In this document: positions 33,853 to 43,789 of the stretch, in pieces
Layout: the number at the start of each line of letters is the position of its first letter
Position numbering within the stretch: position 1 is the stretch's first letter
Assembly: GCA_024803745.1 (NCBI GenBank)
Contig: JANJXV010000025.1
Span: 16,324,341-16,388,340, forward strand
Source of the DNA: Megascapheus bottae
Taxonomy: Eukaryota > Chordata > Mammalia > Rodentia > Geomyidae
Direction of reading: 5' to 3'
DNA: 64,000 bases
Notes under the pieces: generated by a model
Seen by the model: the letters and a program-made list of their open reading frames with translations, nothing else
The model's database searches: none
What the model was told of the DNA's origin: nothing
Made by a program: the position numbers and the translations under genes

Positions 33853-34063
33853 AACTACATAATGAAAGTGCTTTTGACTTCTCATATGTGTATTTCACAT
33901 TTAAAACTGTTTCTGCAAATTTGTAGGGGGTTCAATTCAAACCGTGGACCTGGAGATAATTTCATAAACTTTGTATTTGCCCGGTAGATGTTTGCTAGAT
34001 GTTTAAAGATTTGGGAAAAAAATAGGCAAGTCCCTTATTTGGATGTTGTTTACAATGTACTGA

Positions 34064-34500
34064 GAGCTGAACACTGGTGGCTCACACCTATAATCCTATC
34101 TGATTATAGGCTAGAGATCTGAGGCTGAGATGTGAACATCATGGTTCAAAGCCAGCATTTTTGTTTTTGCCAGTCCTGGGGCTTGAACTCAGGGCCTGAG
34201 CATTGTATTTGGGCATTCTCAAGGCTAGAGCTCGACCACTTCACCACAGTACCCTTTCTGGCTTTTTTTTTCTACGTATATGGTACTGAGGAATTGAAAC
34301 CTGGTCTTCCGTGCATGCTAGGCAAATACTCGACCACTAGGCCAAACTCCGTGCCCCCAAAAGCCAGCACTTTTAGCTCTACAATTAATAAGAAAAAAGC
34401 CTCAAGTGGAGCTGTGGCTGAAATATGAAAGCTCCAGCCTTGAGTGAAAAAAGTAAAGGACAGAGCCCATGCCCTGAGTTTAAGCCCTAACATTGGCACC
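34064..34500 (+). mobile_element. B1-Geo composite SINE, split by IDL-Geo
   Basis: Left part at 34064-34157 and right part at 34370-34500, interrupted within AAAGCCAGCA. Confidence 0.83.
34158..34359 (-). mobile_element. IDL-Geo dimeric SINE, nested
   Basis: Reverse copy flanked by the 10-bp duplication AAAGCCAGCA (34148 and 34360). Confidence 0.9.
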
Positions 34501-34730
34501 AGAAGAAGGAAAAAAAGCCATTACAGATAGACAGATGGGGGAGGAATGGACATCATTCTTCTGTTCATTACTTCCCTACTTTCAACATAACTTGGAAGAA
34601 TAAAATTGAACTGAAACATAGTCTAGACACTATGAATCTATTTTCTCCCAATTTAGAAGTTCTCACTGTTGAGGGTAGAATAATGGTGGAGCATTGTTAT
34701 TTTATTATTCATTGCCTTGCTTCTTTCTTC

Positions 34731-34820
34731 CTCCTCCCCCTCCTCCCCCTCCTCCCCCTCCTCCCCCTCCTCCTCCTCCTCCTCCTCCTCCTCCTCCTCC
34801 TCCTCCTCCTTCTTCTTCTT
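34731..34820 (+). repeat. (CTCCCC)n then (TCC)n then (TTC)n microsatellite
   Basis: Successive hexamer and trimer runs leading into a reverse B1. Confidence 0.95.
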
Positions 34821-34822
34821 CA

Positions 34823-34921
34823 TTTTGTGGACAGGATCTCTCTGTGTAGCCTCAAGGTCACAATCTTCCTCCCTTAGCCTCCTCAGTACTGGGATTACAG
34901 GCATTCACTACCATACCTAAC
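34823..34921 (-). mobile_element. B1 SINE
   Basis: GGATCTCTCTGTGTAGCC to GGGATTACAGGCATTCAC. Its reversed tail is the TCC repeat upstream. Confidence 0.7.
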
Positions 34922-35011
34922 TTTACCTTGCTTCCTTAGATGTCCTTAGGACAGCTTTAACCAAGGTCCAAGTTGAAACAAGGGTAGGGCAAGTCATTAA
35001 AATAAGCATAA

Positions 35012-35215
35012 TGAGCTGGGTGCTGGTGGCTTATACCTGTAATCCTAGCTACTCAGCAGGCTGAGATCTGAGGATCACAATCCAGGAAAGTGTGGAGATT
35101 CTGATCTCCAATAAGCTACTCAAAAAGCCAGAAGTGATAGAATGTTCGGCTTGAGCAAAAGCAGCTCAGAGATTGTATCCAAGCCCTGAATTCAAGCTCC
35201 AGGACTGGCCAAAAA
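35012..35215 (+). mobile_element. B1-Geo composite SINE
   Basis: GGGTGCTGGTGGCTTATACC to TCAAGCTCCAGGACTGGCC, with the linker shortened. Confidence 0.8.
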
Positions 35216-35479
35216 AATAAAAGGGGGGGGGGGCAGTTAAATGGAAGAAGTCCTATTTCTAAGTCATGGAAATAATTGCAGTTAAAAAAAGAGTGGTTGC
35301 TATATCTGAGGGTTAAATTAAGCTCAGAGCCTCCTAGAAGTCAGAGGAAGGCCTGAATATGACCATAGCTCTCAATCTGAGCATATAAGTATGTCAAAAG
35401 AAAAGTCTAGATCTAAGAACACTGTATAATAGGAAAGTTTTATAAAACATGCAACAATTGGGGAAACAGTAACTGCAAT

Positions 35480-35670
35480 TTGAGTTCAAGGTCTTGCACT
35501 TGCTAGGCAGGTACTCTACCTCATGAGCCACACCTCCAGCTCTTCATTGCTTTATTTTCCCAATAGAGTTTTGTGGGGTTTTTTTGCTTAGGTCTGGATT
35601 CAAGACCATGATCTTCATCTACGTTTCATGTGTAGCTAGGATTACAGGCATGGTGCCACCACATCTAGCT
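35480..35670 (-). mobile_element. ID-like and B1-like relics
   Basis: GCACTTGCTAGGCAGGTAC (ID, reverse) followed by TGTAGCTAGGATTACAGGC (7SL-type, reverse). Confidence 0.6.
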
Positions 35671-36086
35671 AGTAAACTTCTTGGTAACACCAAAGACATA
35701 TAAGTACATTATGCTTCTGTCCACTGTGGATTTTGCATAACATATTCCCAAAACTATGCAGGTAGGAAAATGTGCTTTATGAAAGACTCTTTTATTTTAA
35801 AAAAGAATCTGTCTCAGTCCTGTTGTTTTCTTAATTTGACCTACAATTTTTCCTCTTTCTGGGTGCAGGCTCTAAAGTGCACCAAGACCTCCCCTTCTCC
35901 TAACACCACCCACATCAGTGATCTCCACCTGAAACGTTAGCACGCTGAAGTGTCCGGTGAACCCAGTGAACCTAGGCTGCGGTGCACCGAGCAGCCTAGG
36001 CGGATGCAGATGCTTATTGGTACGAAGGGCCTTTGGGAGATCCACGTTCTGGGTTGCCACGCCCACTTTACCCTGCCAGGTCGCGG

Positions 36087-36098
36087 TGCGCTTGCGCG
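36087..36098. promoter_or_regulatory. NRF-1-like site
   Basis: TGCGCTTGCGCG, one step from the palindromic NRF-1 consensus (GCGCANGCGC type), near the upstream edge of the CpG island. Confidence 0.35.
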
Positions 36099-36156
36099 TC
36101 GGATAGCCCCCGCCCAGGCCCTCCCCCTTCCCTGCAGAGGGGAGGACACCTCAGAG

Positions 36157-36166
36157 CTCCGCCCCC
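36157..36166 (-). promoter_or_regulatory. GC box (Sp/KLF type)
   Basis: CTCCGCCCCC on the + strand, i.e. GGGGGCGGAG on the - strand, a good Sp1-type site about 560 bp upstream of the APH1B ATG. Confidence 0.4.
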
Positions 36167-36600
36167 TGGAGGCCTCCCGAGGAGTTACGCTCCGTACGCC
36201 TGCTCGCTTCTAGCTCCGCCCCGCTCCCGCGACACTTGGAGGCCATCTCCCCTGCTTACCCTACTCCCACTCGGGGCGCACCCGACTTTGAGCCTAGCAC
36301 TTCTAGGCCCCGCTCCCGCCTAAGTCTGCGGCCGCAGTATTTCGAGGTCACATCCTCCCTCCTGCCCGGTTCCGAGTCCCACCGGCGGACTAAAGCACTT
36401 CGAGGCCTATCTCTCCACCACCTCCCTCCGCGCGGCGCCTCGGCGCCTCGGGGACAGAGCGCTCGGAGGCTACGCCCTCACGCTCCTCTCAAAGCGCGGC
36501 CTGGCTCCTCCCCCCGACCGGTCTCGTGCCCTCGGCACTTCTAGGCCACGCCCCCCGTGACTCCGCCCCCAGCATTTCAATCCACGCCCTCATGCCCCTC
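36165..36600 (+). repeat. Degenerate repeated motif array in CpG island
   Basis: The 13-mer GCACTTCTAGGCC and close variants (GCACTTCGAGGCC, ACACTTGGAGGCC, GTATTTCGAGGTC, AGCGCTCGGAGGC, GCATTTCAATCC) recur at about 36205, 36232, 36297, 36337, 36395, 36458, 36535 and 36572. Several are followed by a CACGCC or CCGCC tail. Spacing is irregular, 27-77 bp. It looks like an eroded minisatellite of ~60-bp units or a cluster of one binding site. Confidence 0.6.
36561..36570 (-). promoter_or_regulatory. GC box (Sp/KLF type)
   Basis: Second copy of CTCCGCCCCC, about 155 bp upstream of the ATG, in a position suited to a proximal promoter. Confidence 0.4.
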
Positions 36601-36722
36601 CCCTAGCCGACTTCCCCGGGCGCGCGACGAACGCCTCCCGTCGCGTTCCGCCCTCGCCTCACGGCGCGCCCCGCGCACCTTGCGTCCCTTCAGGGTCCCC
36701 GGATGGGCTTTGGAGGTCCGCC

Positions 36723-36835
36723 ATGACCGCGGCGGTGTTCTTCGGCTGCGCCTTCATTGCCTTCGGGCCTGCGCTCGCTCTCTACATCTTTACCATCGCC
36801 TCGGACCCGTTGCGCGTCATCTTCCTCATCGCCGG
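36723..36835 (+). CDS. APH1B: APH1B coding exon 1
   Basis: The ATG has a fair start context (GTCCGCCATGA) inside the CpG island. It encodes residues 1-37, MTAAVFFGCAFIAFGPALAL and onward to VIFLIA, and the first two bases of Gly38, then the donor GTAAGG. This is the first transmembrane helix and the start of the second. No upstream in-frame ATG matches the family, so this start is secure. Confidence 0.96.
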
Positions 36836-37165
36836 GTAAGGCGGTTACGCAGGGAAACCTCTCTCTCTGCCTTCCCTTCTTTCCTTCCCACCGCCCCCGG
36901 GGCACCCCGGACCTTTCACGTGTGTCAGTTTGAGCTTGTTGGGCTATGGATCCCTGGAAGCGTGAGGAGGGTCAAGCTGAGGCCCGGCTCCGCTGAGGCT
37001 CGTCGTCCTGGTCTTGCGGGGAGGGGCGCACCTTGTCTCTGAACCCTTGGTATTGGGCGGCCTGTGGCCTTTGAAGCTCCTTCAGTGGGCTGCGAAGCCC
37101 CTTCAAAGTGAGGTAGCGTGTGGGTACGTCCATATCCATATGTGTACCCCCCTTTTCTTTTCTTC

Positions 37166-37393
37166 TCTCAGTGGTGGGACTTGAACTCGCCTTGGGAGCT
37201 GTCCCTGAGCTGCTTTTGCTCAAACTTGGTGCTCTACCACTTTGAATTGTAGCTCCACTCCTGATTTTTTATTTTTTCTGGTGATTAGAGATAAGAATAT
37301 CACGGACTTTCCTGCCTGGGCTGGCTTTGAACCGCCATCCTCAGATCTCAGCCTCCCGAGGAGGATAACTGGCGTGAGCCACCTGTCCCCAGC
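37166..37393 (-). mobile_element. B1-Geo composite SINE
   Basis: GTGGTGGGACTTGAACTCG to CGTGAGCCACCTGTCCCC, 330 bp after APH1B exon 1. Confidence 0.8.
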
Positions 37394-37504
37394 TACCCTT
37401 CATTTTTGTGGAAGAGGTTGACCTACATTTCTCTCAGTTCTCAATAGTATCTGTCATTCCCCAAACGGGCATAAGAGCAATGGCTGTGGTAGTAGATTTT
37501 CCTT

Positions 37505-37660
37505 TGCCAATGAGAATCACCATCACCTGGGGACCAGATGGTGCCAGCATCTGCCCACAGCCTACTTCAGATCCACTGAACCAGAATGGGTCGGGGATGA
37601 AGTTCAGACTCAGATTGTCTTAAAGTCTTCCAGGTGGTACATGTGCTCTGAGGAGTGGAA
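37505..37660 (+). mobile_element. MER5-like hAT-Charlie relic
   Basis: CACCATCACCTGGGG, later CCACTGAACCAGAATGG and TCTTCCAGGTGGT fall in the order of MER5A landmarks. Eroded, in APH1B intron 1. Confidence 0.5.
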
Positions 37661-38109
37661 ACCCAAGTAAACACGGAAACACCTGCTCCTGTGGCTGTGG
37701 CTCCTGTGAGCTTTGTAAACACCCAACTCTGGTGGTGAATGTGGTCATTATATGAGCTCCCACTTGCTTGACAGCTCTTCCTTGGAAGCATATGTCCTTT
37801 CTCCTTATACCCAGTACCCAGACAGGCTGGCTGGCTAGCTGTGATCCCCATATTTTTTTTAAGCTATATCACATATGTCATTCGAAAAAAACAATATGAG
37901 TTTTGGGCCAATGATTTGTAATGCCAGCCATAATCATTAAAAAAAAAAAATCTGCTCTGGAGTGTTAAAGAATTGGGCCCAGAAAGCAGTTTGGTTGTGG
38001 GGTAAGGTTAATAAAGAAGGTGAGTGAGGATGAATGTGGGTGTTGTGGGCCATTTGCATGGATGAAAATTGAACAATTTCCACAGATTTCATTGTTCTAA
38101 AGAGGAGGA

Positions 38110-38330
38110 GTGGAGCTAGGCTCCAGTGGTTCACACCTCTAATCCTAACTACTCAGGTGGGCTGAGATATGGGGATCTCAGTATGGAGCCAGCTAGGAGA
38201 CTTAGCTCCAATTAACCACCAAAAAGCTGGAAGTGGAGTTGTGGTTCACATGGTAGAGCACTAACTTGGAGCAGAAAAAGCTAAAAGACAGCACTCAGAT
38301 CCTGAGTTCAAACCTCAGTACCAGTATGGA
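38110..38330 (+). mobile_element. B1-Geo composite SINE
   Basis: CCAGTGGTTCACACCTC to CAAACCTCAGTACCAG. Confidence 0.75.
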
Positions 38331-38564
38331 AGGGAAAGGGAGAAGAGGTGGGATGGGGGAGTAGAGTAACAGGAAATGAAAGACTGTTTAACATACATGA
38401 ATACCTGTCTACAAATGTCACAATGGAACCTACCTCTTGCACAAACAATACGTGCTAATAAAACACTTGGGATCTAAATCAGAGTACAGGGTTTTAACCT
38501 CTAAATTTTATAACACACACTATTTTTTTTTTCCAGGAAAAGACATAGCTTTGTGGATACCTGA

Positions 38565-38775
38565 ATTTTTTTTTTTTTTTTTTTTTTGGCCAGTCCTGGG
38601 CTTGATCTCAAGGCCTGAGCACTGCCCTTGGACTTTCTCAAGGTTAGAGCTCTACCACTTGAGCCTCAGCACCACTTCCAGGTTTTTTCTATATATGTGG
38701 TACCGAAGATCAAACCCGGGAATTAGTGCATGCTAGGCAAGCACTCTTAGCAGTAGGCCAAACTCCCAGCCCCAG
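38565..38775 (-). mobile_element. IDL-Geo dimeric SINE
   Basis: T-run, GGCCAGTCCTGGGCTTGAT to GGCCAAACTCCCAGCCCC. Confidence 0.87.
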
Positions 38776-38794
38776 CCCGACGTTTTTGTTTGTT

Positions 38795-38975
38795 TACCAG
38801 TCCTGGGGTGTGAACTCAGGGCCTGGGCACTGTCCTTAGACGTATTTTGCTCAAGGCTAGCACTCTACCATGTGATCATAGCATCACTTCTGTGTTTGTG
38901 GTACTGAGGAATCGAACCGAGGGCTTCATGCATGCTAGGCAAGCATACTACCACTAGGCCACAGTCTCGACCTCA
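38795..38975 (-). mobile_element. IDL-Geo dimeric SINE
   Basis: CCAGTCCTGGGGTGTGAAC to GGCCACAGTCTCGACC, tandem to the previous but a different, older copy. Confidence 0.82.
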
Positions 38976-39267
38976 TACCTGATCTTTACATCTATAACTT
39001 TTTTTTAGTTTTAATAGTCACAGGTTGTATACTTCATTATTTTGGCACAATAAAGCAAAATATCAGGAAGAATAAGTTTCCAGCTAGACTCAGGTAGTCT
39101 GCACTTGAACATCACCCCGTTACTGAAAAACAACAAATTGTTGGGCAGATACCACATCTCCCTTGGACCACATGTTTCCAACTGAGAAAAATGTACCATT
39201 GATTAAGAATAAATGGTCAAGAACATCACTATATGAGGATTTTCCCCCCTTATAGAGAAATCTAAGC

Positions 39268-39480
39268 TCGGTACTGCAGCTCAGGCCTGTTTTTCTAGCT
39301 ACTCAGGAGGCTGAGATCTGAAGATCAGAGTTTAAAGCCCAGGCAGAAAAGTTCTCTGGCCTCTTATCACCAATTAACTGTCAAAAAGCAAGAAATAGAC
39401 CTGTGGCTAAAGTGGTAGAGTATCAGACTTGTGTGGAAAAGCCAAGTGAGAGCAAAAGCCCGGAGTTCAAGTCCCAGTAC
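39268..39480 (+). mobile_element. B1-Geo composite SINE
   Basis: Start GGTACTGCAGCTCAGGCC, end GAGTTCAAGTCCCAGTAC, tail an AC repeat, ending about 100 bp before APH1B exon 2. Confidence 0.75.
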
Positions 39481-39500
39481 TCACACACACACACACACAG
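39481..39500 (+). repeat. (CA)n microsatellite, short
   Basis: Ten CA units at a SINE end. Confidence 0.85.
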
Positions 39501-39584
39501 TCACACAATCTATCTCAAGCAGGACTTTTTACTGTTGAGTTGTTATTAATAATATTCACTTGTAACTTTTGTTTTTCTTTCAAG

Positions 39585-39755
39585 AGCTTTCTTCTGGTTG
39601 GTCTCTCTACTTCTTTCGTCCATTTTTTGGTTCATAGTAAGACTCACTACTGACCACAAAGATGGCCCAATACAGAAATATATGCTTATCTTTGGAGTGT
39701 TACTTTCCGTCGTTGTCCAAGAAATTTTCCGGCTTGCATACTACAGACTTTTAAA
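39585..39755 (+). CDS. APH1B: APH1B coding exon 2
   Basis: 171-nt exon, acceptor TTTCAAG, donor GTAAGT, with split codons at both ends. It encodes Gly38 to Lys95: AFFWLVSLLLSSIFWF (helix 2), a polar loop with TTDHKDGPIQ, and helix 3 with the EIFRLAYYRLLK end. Residues 59-62 (TTDH) differ from the IIDN I recall in human, while KDGP is kept. Confidence 0.96.
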
Positions 39756-39970
39756 GTAAGTTAAGTGTATCTTCTTTTTTTTTTTTTTTATCCCAGTTAG
39801 ACTTGAATTGTGATTGGATCATTTGAAAGAATAATAGCCCATGATATTTCAAGGTTTATCTTTTCTGATATAATTCTAAACAAAGGCATTAGCACATTTC
39901 CAACTCCAGAATACTGAGTGTTTTAACTTGAAGAAATTCTTTGCCAACTTCCTTCCTTTTCAAAATATTG

Positions 39971-40163
39971 GAGGGCTGGGAATGGGGCTTAGTGGTAGAG
40001 TGCTTGCCTAGCATGCATGAAGCCCTGAGTTCAATTTCTCAGTGCTGCATAAACAAAAGAGCCAGAAGTAGTGCTGTGGTTCAAGTGCTAGGTTGCTAGT
40101 CCTGAGCAAAAGAAACTAGAGGACAGTACCCAGGCCCTGAGTTCAAGCCCCAGGACTGGCAAC
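39971..40163 (+). mobile_element. IDL-Geo dimeric SINE
   Basis: GAGGGCTGGGAATGGGGC to CCCCAGGACTGGCAAC, then a TA repeat. Confidence 0.85.
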
Positions 40164-40171
40164 ATAAAAAA

Positions 40172-40222
40172 AATTATATATATATATATATATATACACA
40201 TATATATGTATATTTGTATATA
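40172..40222 (+). repeat. (TA)n-rich microsatellite
   Basis: TA run with ACACA and GTAT interruptions, at an IDL-Geo end. Confidence 0.9.
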
Positions 40223-40230
40223 TACACATG

Positions 40231-40313
40231 CTTTTGGGAAGTACTAGGGATTGAACTCAAGGCCTCCCAATTGCTAGGCAGGCGCTCTACCACTTGAACC
40301 ATACATCCAGATC
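40231..40313 (-). mobile_element. ID-like SINE
   Basis: GTACTAGGGATTGAACTC and GCTCTACCACTTGAACC. Followed by weak B1-like remnants to about 40830. Confidence 0.6.
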
Positions 40314-41072
40314 CTTTTTGCATGGGTTATTTACAGTTTCATTTTAGGTACAGGGTGGCCTTGGTTGAGAACTTCCTACTTATGCTTCCCTGTGCCAGTG
40401 GGGATAATAGGTACATGCCACTGTGCCCAGCCATTTTGCTTCCCTGGAGCTGGGATGACAGGGACATACCACCATGTGCAGTTGATTGAGATGGATTGTC
40501 ATAACCTGTTTAGCCTTGAACTGAGATTTCTCAGTCTCTACCTCCCAAGTAGCTAAGTTTATACACTGAGCTACTGGGCCTGGATTTAAAAAAAAAAAAA
40601 ATTTAAATATGTTAGTACCAGGGTTTGAACTCAAGGCCTTGCACTCACTGAACTACCTGTTCACAGATGGTGTTCTACCAGTTAAGCCACACCTCCAACC
40701 TAGCTCTTTGCTGGTTATTTCAGAGATGGAGTCTCTTGGAGTTTTCTGCCTGAACTAGCTTTGAACTTTCTTCCACTAGAACTTAGCCTCCTGAGAAGGT
40801 TGGATTATGAGCCATTGGTACCAGTGTAGATTTTTAATGAGGGCAATAAAGGAGTAAGAATTACAGCAAGTTTCTTCTAAATTCAAAGAACCCTCTTTGT
40901 CTGCCAAGGAAAGCATGTTTGGGCTCTCTGAAAGGACTTTTAGAAATACACAAACATGTTAGGATAAACATGTATTAATAAGGGCCTTGCATTGTGCAAA
41001 ATGTATCTTTAGTAATAGCCTGCAAAATACTCTGCAAAAATTACTGCAGGTTTTTTTTTTCTTTTTTTTCTT

Positions 41073-41266
41073 TTTTTTTGGCCAGTTCTGGGCTTGAGCT
41101 CAGGGCCTGTGCACTGTCCTTGGATTTTCCTAAGGCTAGAACTTGACCACATGAGCCTCAGCACCACTTCCAGCTTTTTTCTGTGTATGTGGTACCGAGG
41201 AATTGAACCCAGGTCTTCGTGCATGCACGGCAAGCACTCTACCACTAGGCCAAACTCCTGGCCCTA
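41073..41266 (-). mobile_element. IDL-Geo dimeric SINE
   Basis: GGCCAGTTCTGGGCTTGAG to GGCCAAACTCCTGGCCC. Confidence 0.88.
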
Positions 41267-41329
41267 CTGCAGGTTTTTAAAAACAAATATTGAGTACTCA
41301 TATAGTTGTGTTAAGACAACCTGGAGAGG

Positions 41330-41565
41330 CTGGGTGCTCTGGCTCACACCTGTAATCCTAGCTACTGAGGAGGCTGAGATATGAGGATCTCAGTTCAAAG
41401 CCAGCCCAGGCAGGAAAGCCTCTGCAAGACGCTTACCTCCAATTAATCATAGAAAAACCCAGAAGTGGCACTGTGGCTCAAGTGGGAGAATGCTAACCTT
41501 GAGCAAAAAGCTCAAGGATAATGCCCAAATCTAGAGTTCATGCCCCAGGACTGGCAGAAAAAAAA
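41330..41565 (+). mobile_element. B1-Geo composite SINE
   Basis: GCTGGGTGCTCTGGCTC to CATGCCCCAGGACTGGC. Confidence 0.85.
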
Positions 41566-41734
41566 GACAAGCTAGAGAATGATTATACTTTGTTGTTAGG
41601 CACTATTGGGGTGTGAAATCATAGTACTTTACTGCATTCATGTATAGTCTTTAGTTTAATCAATACTTTGTATATCTCTACTGCCAAAGTTGAATTTCAA
41701 ACCTTTTAAGTTTAGAGGATTGCTTCACTCACTT

Positions 41735-41870
41735 TTTTTTGTCAGTCATGGGGTTTGAATTGAGGGCCTGGGTGTCTCCCTGAGCTTTTCTACACAAGGA
41801 TAGTGCCTTGTATTTGAACTGGGATCCTTCTGAATAGGATTATAGGTGTGAGCCACCGGTGCCTAATCCA
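41735..41870 (-). mobile_element. B1-Geo relic
   Basis: GTCAGTCATGGGGTTTGAAT to GTGTGAGCCACCGGTGCC, with a large internal deletion. Confidence 0.6.
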
Positions 41871-42150
41871 TCACATTTTTGCTAATTAAAATGTAGTTTA
41901 GGCAGCTTCTTGGATGTTGCCTAAAATAGATTCATTAGATTTTTTGTTTTGTTTCAACTGAAACTTTTGTAACTTCATTTTTTTTTAATATCAAGGCTAT
42001 TTTAAAAGTTAGTTTGTTCTTTTGAAATGATATGTTTAATTTGTATACAGATTCTTTGATATATTAAACAAAACAAGAGCAAATGAGAAAGACTATCAAG
42101 AGCTTTGCAAAGTTTTATATTTAAAAAATGGTTAAATTTTTTTTTCTTGG

Positions 42151-42345
42151 GGACCAGGAGTGTAGCCTAGTGGTAGAGTGCTTGCCTAGCATACATGAAG
42201 CCCTGGGTTCATTTCTTCGGTACCACATACTCAGAAAAAGCCAGATAAAGCATTGTGGCTCAAGTGGTAGAGTGGTTGTCTTGAGCAAAACGTGTCCAAG
42301 GACAGTACCAAGGCCCTGAGTTCAAGCCCAGGACTGGCAAAAATA
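42151..42345 (+). mobile_element. IDL-Geo dimeric SINE
   Basis: GGACCAGGAGTGTAGCC to AGCCCAGGACTGGC plus an A-tail. Confidence 0.87.
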
Positions 42346-42400
42346 ATTTTTTTTCTTGGAAATACAATAATAAATGCAAACAAAGAATTTTCCAGTTCAA

Positions 42401-42512
42401 AGCTGGGTATGATGGTACACACCTGTAATCCCAGCACTTGGGTGTAGAGGGAGGGAGATAGCTAGTTCCAGGTCAGCACTGTTTCCTAGCAAAATCTTGT
42501 CTCAAAAACCAA
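42401..42512 (+). mobile_element. B1 SINE
   Basis: GGGTATGATGGTACACACC, AATCCCAGCACTTGGG, CTTGTCTCAAAAACC. Confidence 0.7.
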
Positions 42513-42519
42513 TAAATAG

Positions 42520-42745
42520 CTATGGCTCACGCCTGTAATCCTAGCTACTCAGGAGGCTGAGATCTGAGGATCAAGGTTCAAAGCCAGCCCGGGCACAAAA
42601 GGACCTGAGACTTTTACCTCCAATTAACCTCTAGAAAACAGGAAGTAGGGCTTGGCTCAAAGGTAGGGCGGTAGCCTTGAGCTGAAGAGCTCAGGGACAG
42701 TGCCTAGGCCGAGTGCAAGCCATATAACCCACAAAGAAATAAAAT
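42520..42745 (+). mobile_element. B1-Geo composite SINE
   Basis: TATGGCTCACGCCTGTAATC to GAGTGCAAGCCATATAACC, with an AATAAAATA tail. Resembles the copy at 56365 (both read GGGCTTGRCTCAA). Confidence 0.82.
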
Positions 42746-43162
42746 AAAATAAAAAATGAACGAAGAATTTTAGGCTTCAAAATGCAAACAATGCCCCTGG
42801 CAGCAGGAGGGTGTCATATGTTCTGCTAATGGGGAACACAGAAACACTGAAGGACTGCCCACCCACAAACCTCCATAAGGGGAAATGGGAAAGTTTACTG
42901 CCTGGTTGGAATAGATGAGTTCAGTAGATTAGTGGTAGCAATACTCGGCTGTACCAGGTAGAGAAAAGTACCCCTGAACAACTTATATGAAACAGAAATC
43001 CTTCCTCCCCTTGAGTCTGTCTGCTATGTTGAGACATTTGCTGATGTTATTACCATTATTGAGCTTAATTAGACTGTGACAGCAACTGTATGATGTTTAT
43101 TTAGAAAAGCTGAGCAATATAGTTGGCTATTACTTCCAGGAGAGAAATCAAAGTTCTGGCTC

Positions 43163-43380
43163 ATAGGTGTTGGTGACTTCCAACTATAATCCTAGCTACC
43201 AGAGAGGCTGAGACCTAGAGGATTCAAGGTTGAAGGCCCACCTCCAATTAACCCCATTTCCAATTAACCAATAAAATGCCAGTCTGGAGGCATGGATCAA
43301 GTGGTGGGGACCCAGTCATGAGCAAGAAAGCTGAGTGTGAGAGTTCAAGCTCCTATCCCACTACCAGCACAAAAAGAAAA
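43163..43380 (+). mobile_element. B1-Geo composite SINE, diverged
   Basis: TATAATCCTAGCTACCAG to GAGTTCAAGCTCCTATCC. Confidence 0.65.
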
Positions 43381-43789
43381 AAGGGGAAAAAAATTCTAGC
43401 TGATTTATTTTTTTTCTCCCAGCCAGTGTTTCTAAACAGAGATTACTGACATAGCAAATTGTTTCTTTTGAGTCTAGGCAAGCAAAAGACCCTTTTCATG
43501 ATGTATATTATTATTTTGGTTGAATTCTTCATTGCCTTAATCAGTGATGCTTACATTTGTGCACTGAATAGACAACTATAATGAATATTCATGCCTTGAA
43601 ATTTAAATTAACACAATACCGAGAATATCAGGATGTTCTGGATAATCTAATTCCTTTTGGATTCAGAACTTGCTGACAAATCATTGTTTTTGTTCCTTTA
43701 TTGTTTTAATTAATAAACTTAATAGTACATATAATTTAAATACTCTGAGTATGGATCTTACACTGTTGAAGTTTCTAGTCAAGAAGGAT

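Larger units (their letters stand above)
1..33870 (+). other. RAB8B: RAB8B gene, 3' part (exons 2-8 plus 3' UTR; exon 1 outside window)
   Basis: RAB8B is a Rab-family small GTPase that recruits effectors to post-Golgi and recycling vesicles, with roles in exocytosis, cilium formation and junction traffic. Seven coding exons, each with AG acceptor and GT donor and matching codon phase, rebuild residues 42-207 of a 207-residue Rab8. Visible are WDTAGQE (switch II), GNKCD (guanine-base binding), ETSAK and a C-terminal CSLL prenylation motif. The choice of RAB8B over RAB8A rests on the C-terminal tail (NDSNSSGAGG, KITENRSKK) and on APH1B lying next downstream, as in human. Exon 1 (residues 1-41, including the P-loop) is not found in the first 17 kb, which contain no CpG island, so it must lie upstream. 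No frameshift or stop is seen. Confidence 0.96.
29811..33870 (+). other. RAB8B: RAB8B 3' UTR (probable extent)
   Basis: Runs from the TGA stop to just past the last well-placed AATAAA at 33847-33852. The whole 4 kb is A/T-rich and has no recognisable SINE, although copies occur every 0.5-1 kb elsewhere. The first SINE downstream begins at 34064. Two proximal AATAAA signals (32051, 32153) suggest shorter isoforms. The 3' limit is inferred from sequence only. Confidence 0.75.
33871..36050 (+). other. RAB8B-APH1B intergenic region
   Basis: About 2.2 kb between the inferred RAB8B 3' end and the APH1B CpG island. It holds a B1-Geo SINE split by an IDL-Geo insertion, a CTCC/TCC microsatellite, B1, B1-Geo and ID fragments. 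Nothing points to a gene. Confidence 0.75.
36050..36860 (+). promoter_or_regulatory. APH1B: CpG island, APH1B promoter
   Basis: The only clearly CpG-dense, GC-rich stretch in the window. It ends just past the first coding exon of APH1B. There is no TATA box near the ATG. Two identical GC boxes (reverse complement of CTCCGCCCCC) lie at 36157 and 36561. An NRF-1-like palindrome is at 36087. This is the pattern of a broad housekeeping promoter. The transcription start cannot be fixed from sequence. Confidence 0.85.
36836..39584 (+). other. APH1B: APH1B intron 1
   Basis: Contains a B1-Geo SINE soon after exon 1, an old MER5-like DNA-transposon relic, another B1-Geo, two adjacent IDL-Geo copies, a further B1-Geo and a short CA repeat. 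Positions 37670-38100 hold nothing else I recognise. Confidence 0.85.

Noticed and set aside
34632..34920. Leu- or Ser-rich small protein over the TCC repeat
   Set aside because: Pure microsatellite translation in three frames.
36557..37042. 161-codon open frame over the APH1B CpG island
   Set aside because: GC-rich DNA makes long open frames by chance. It overlaps APH1B exon 1 in another frame and continues past the real donor site.
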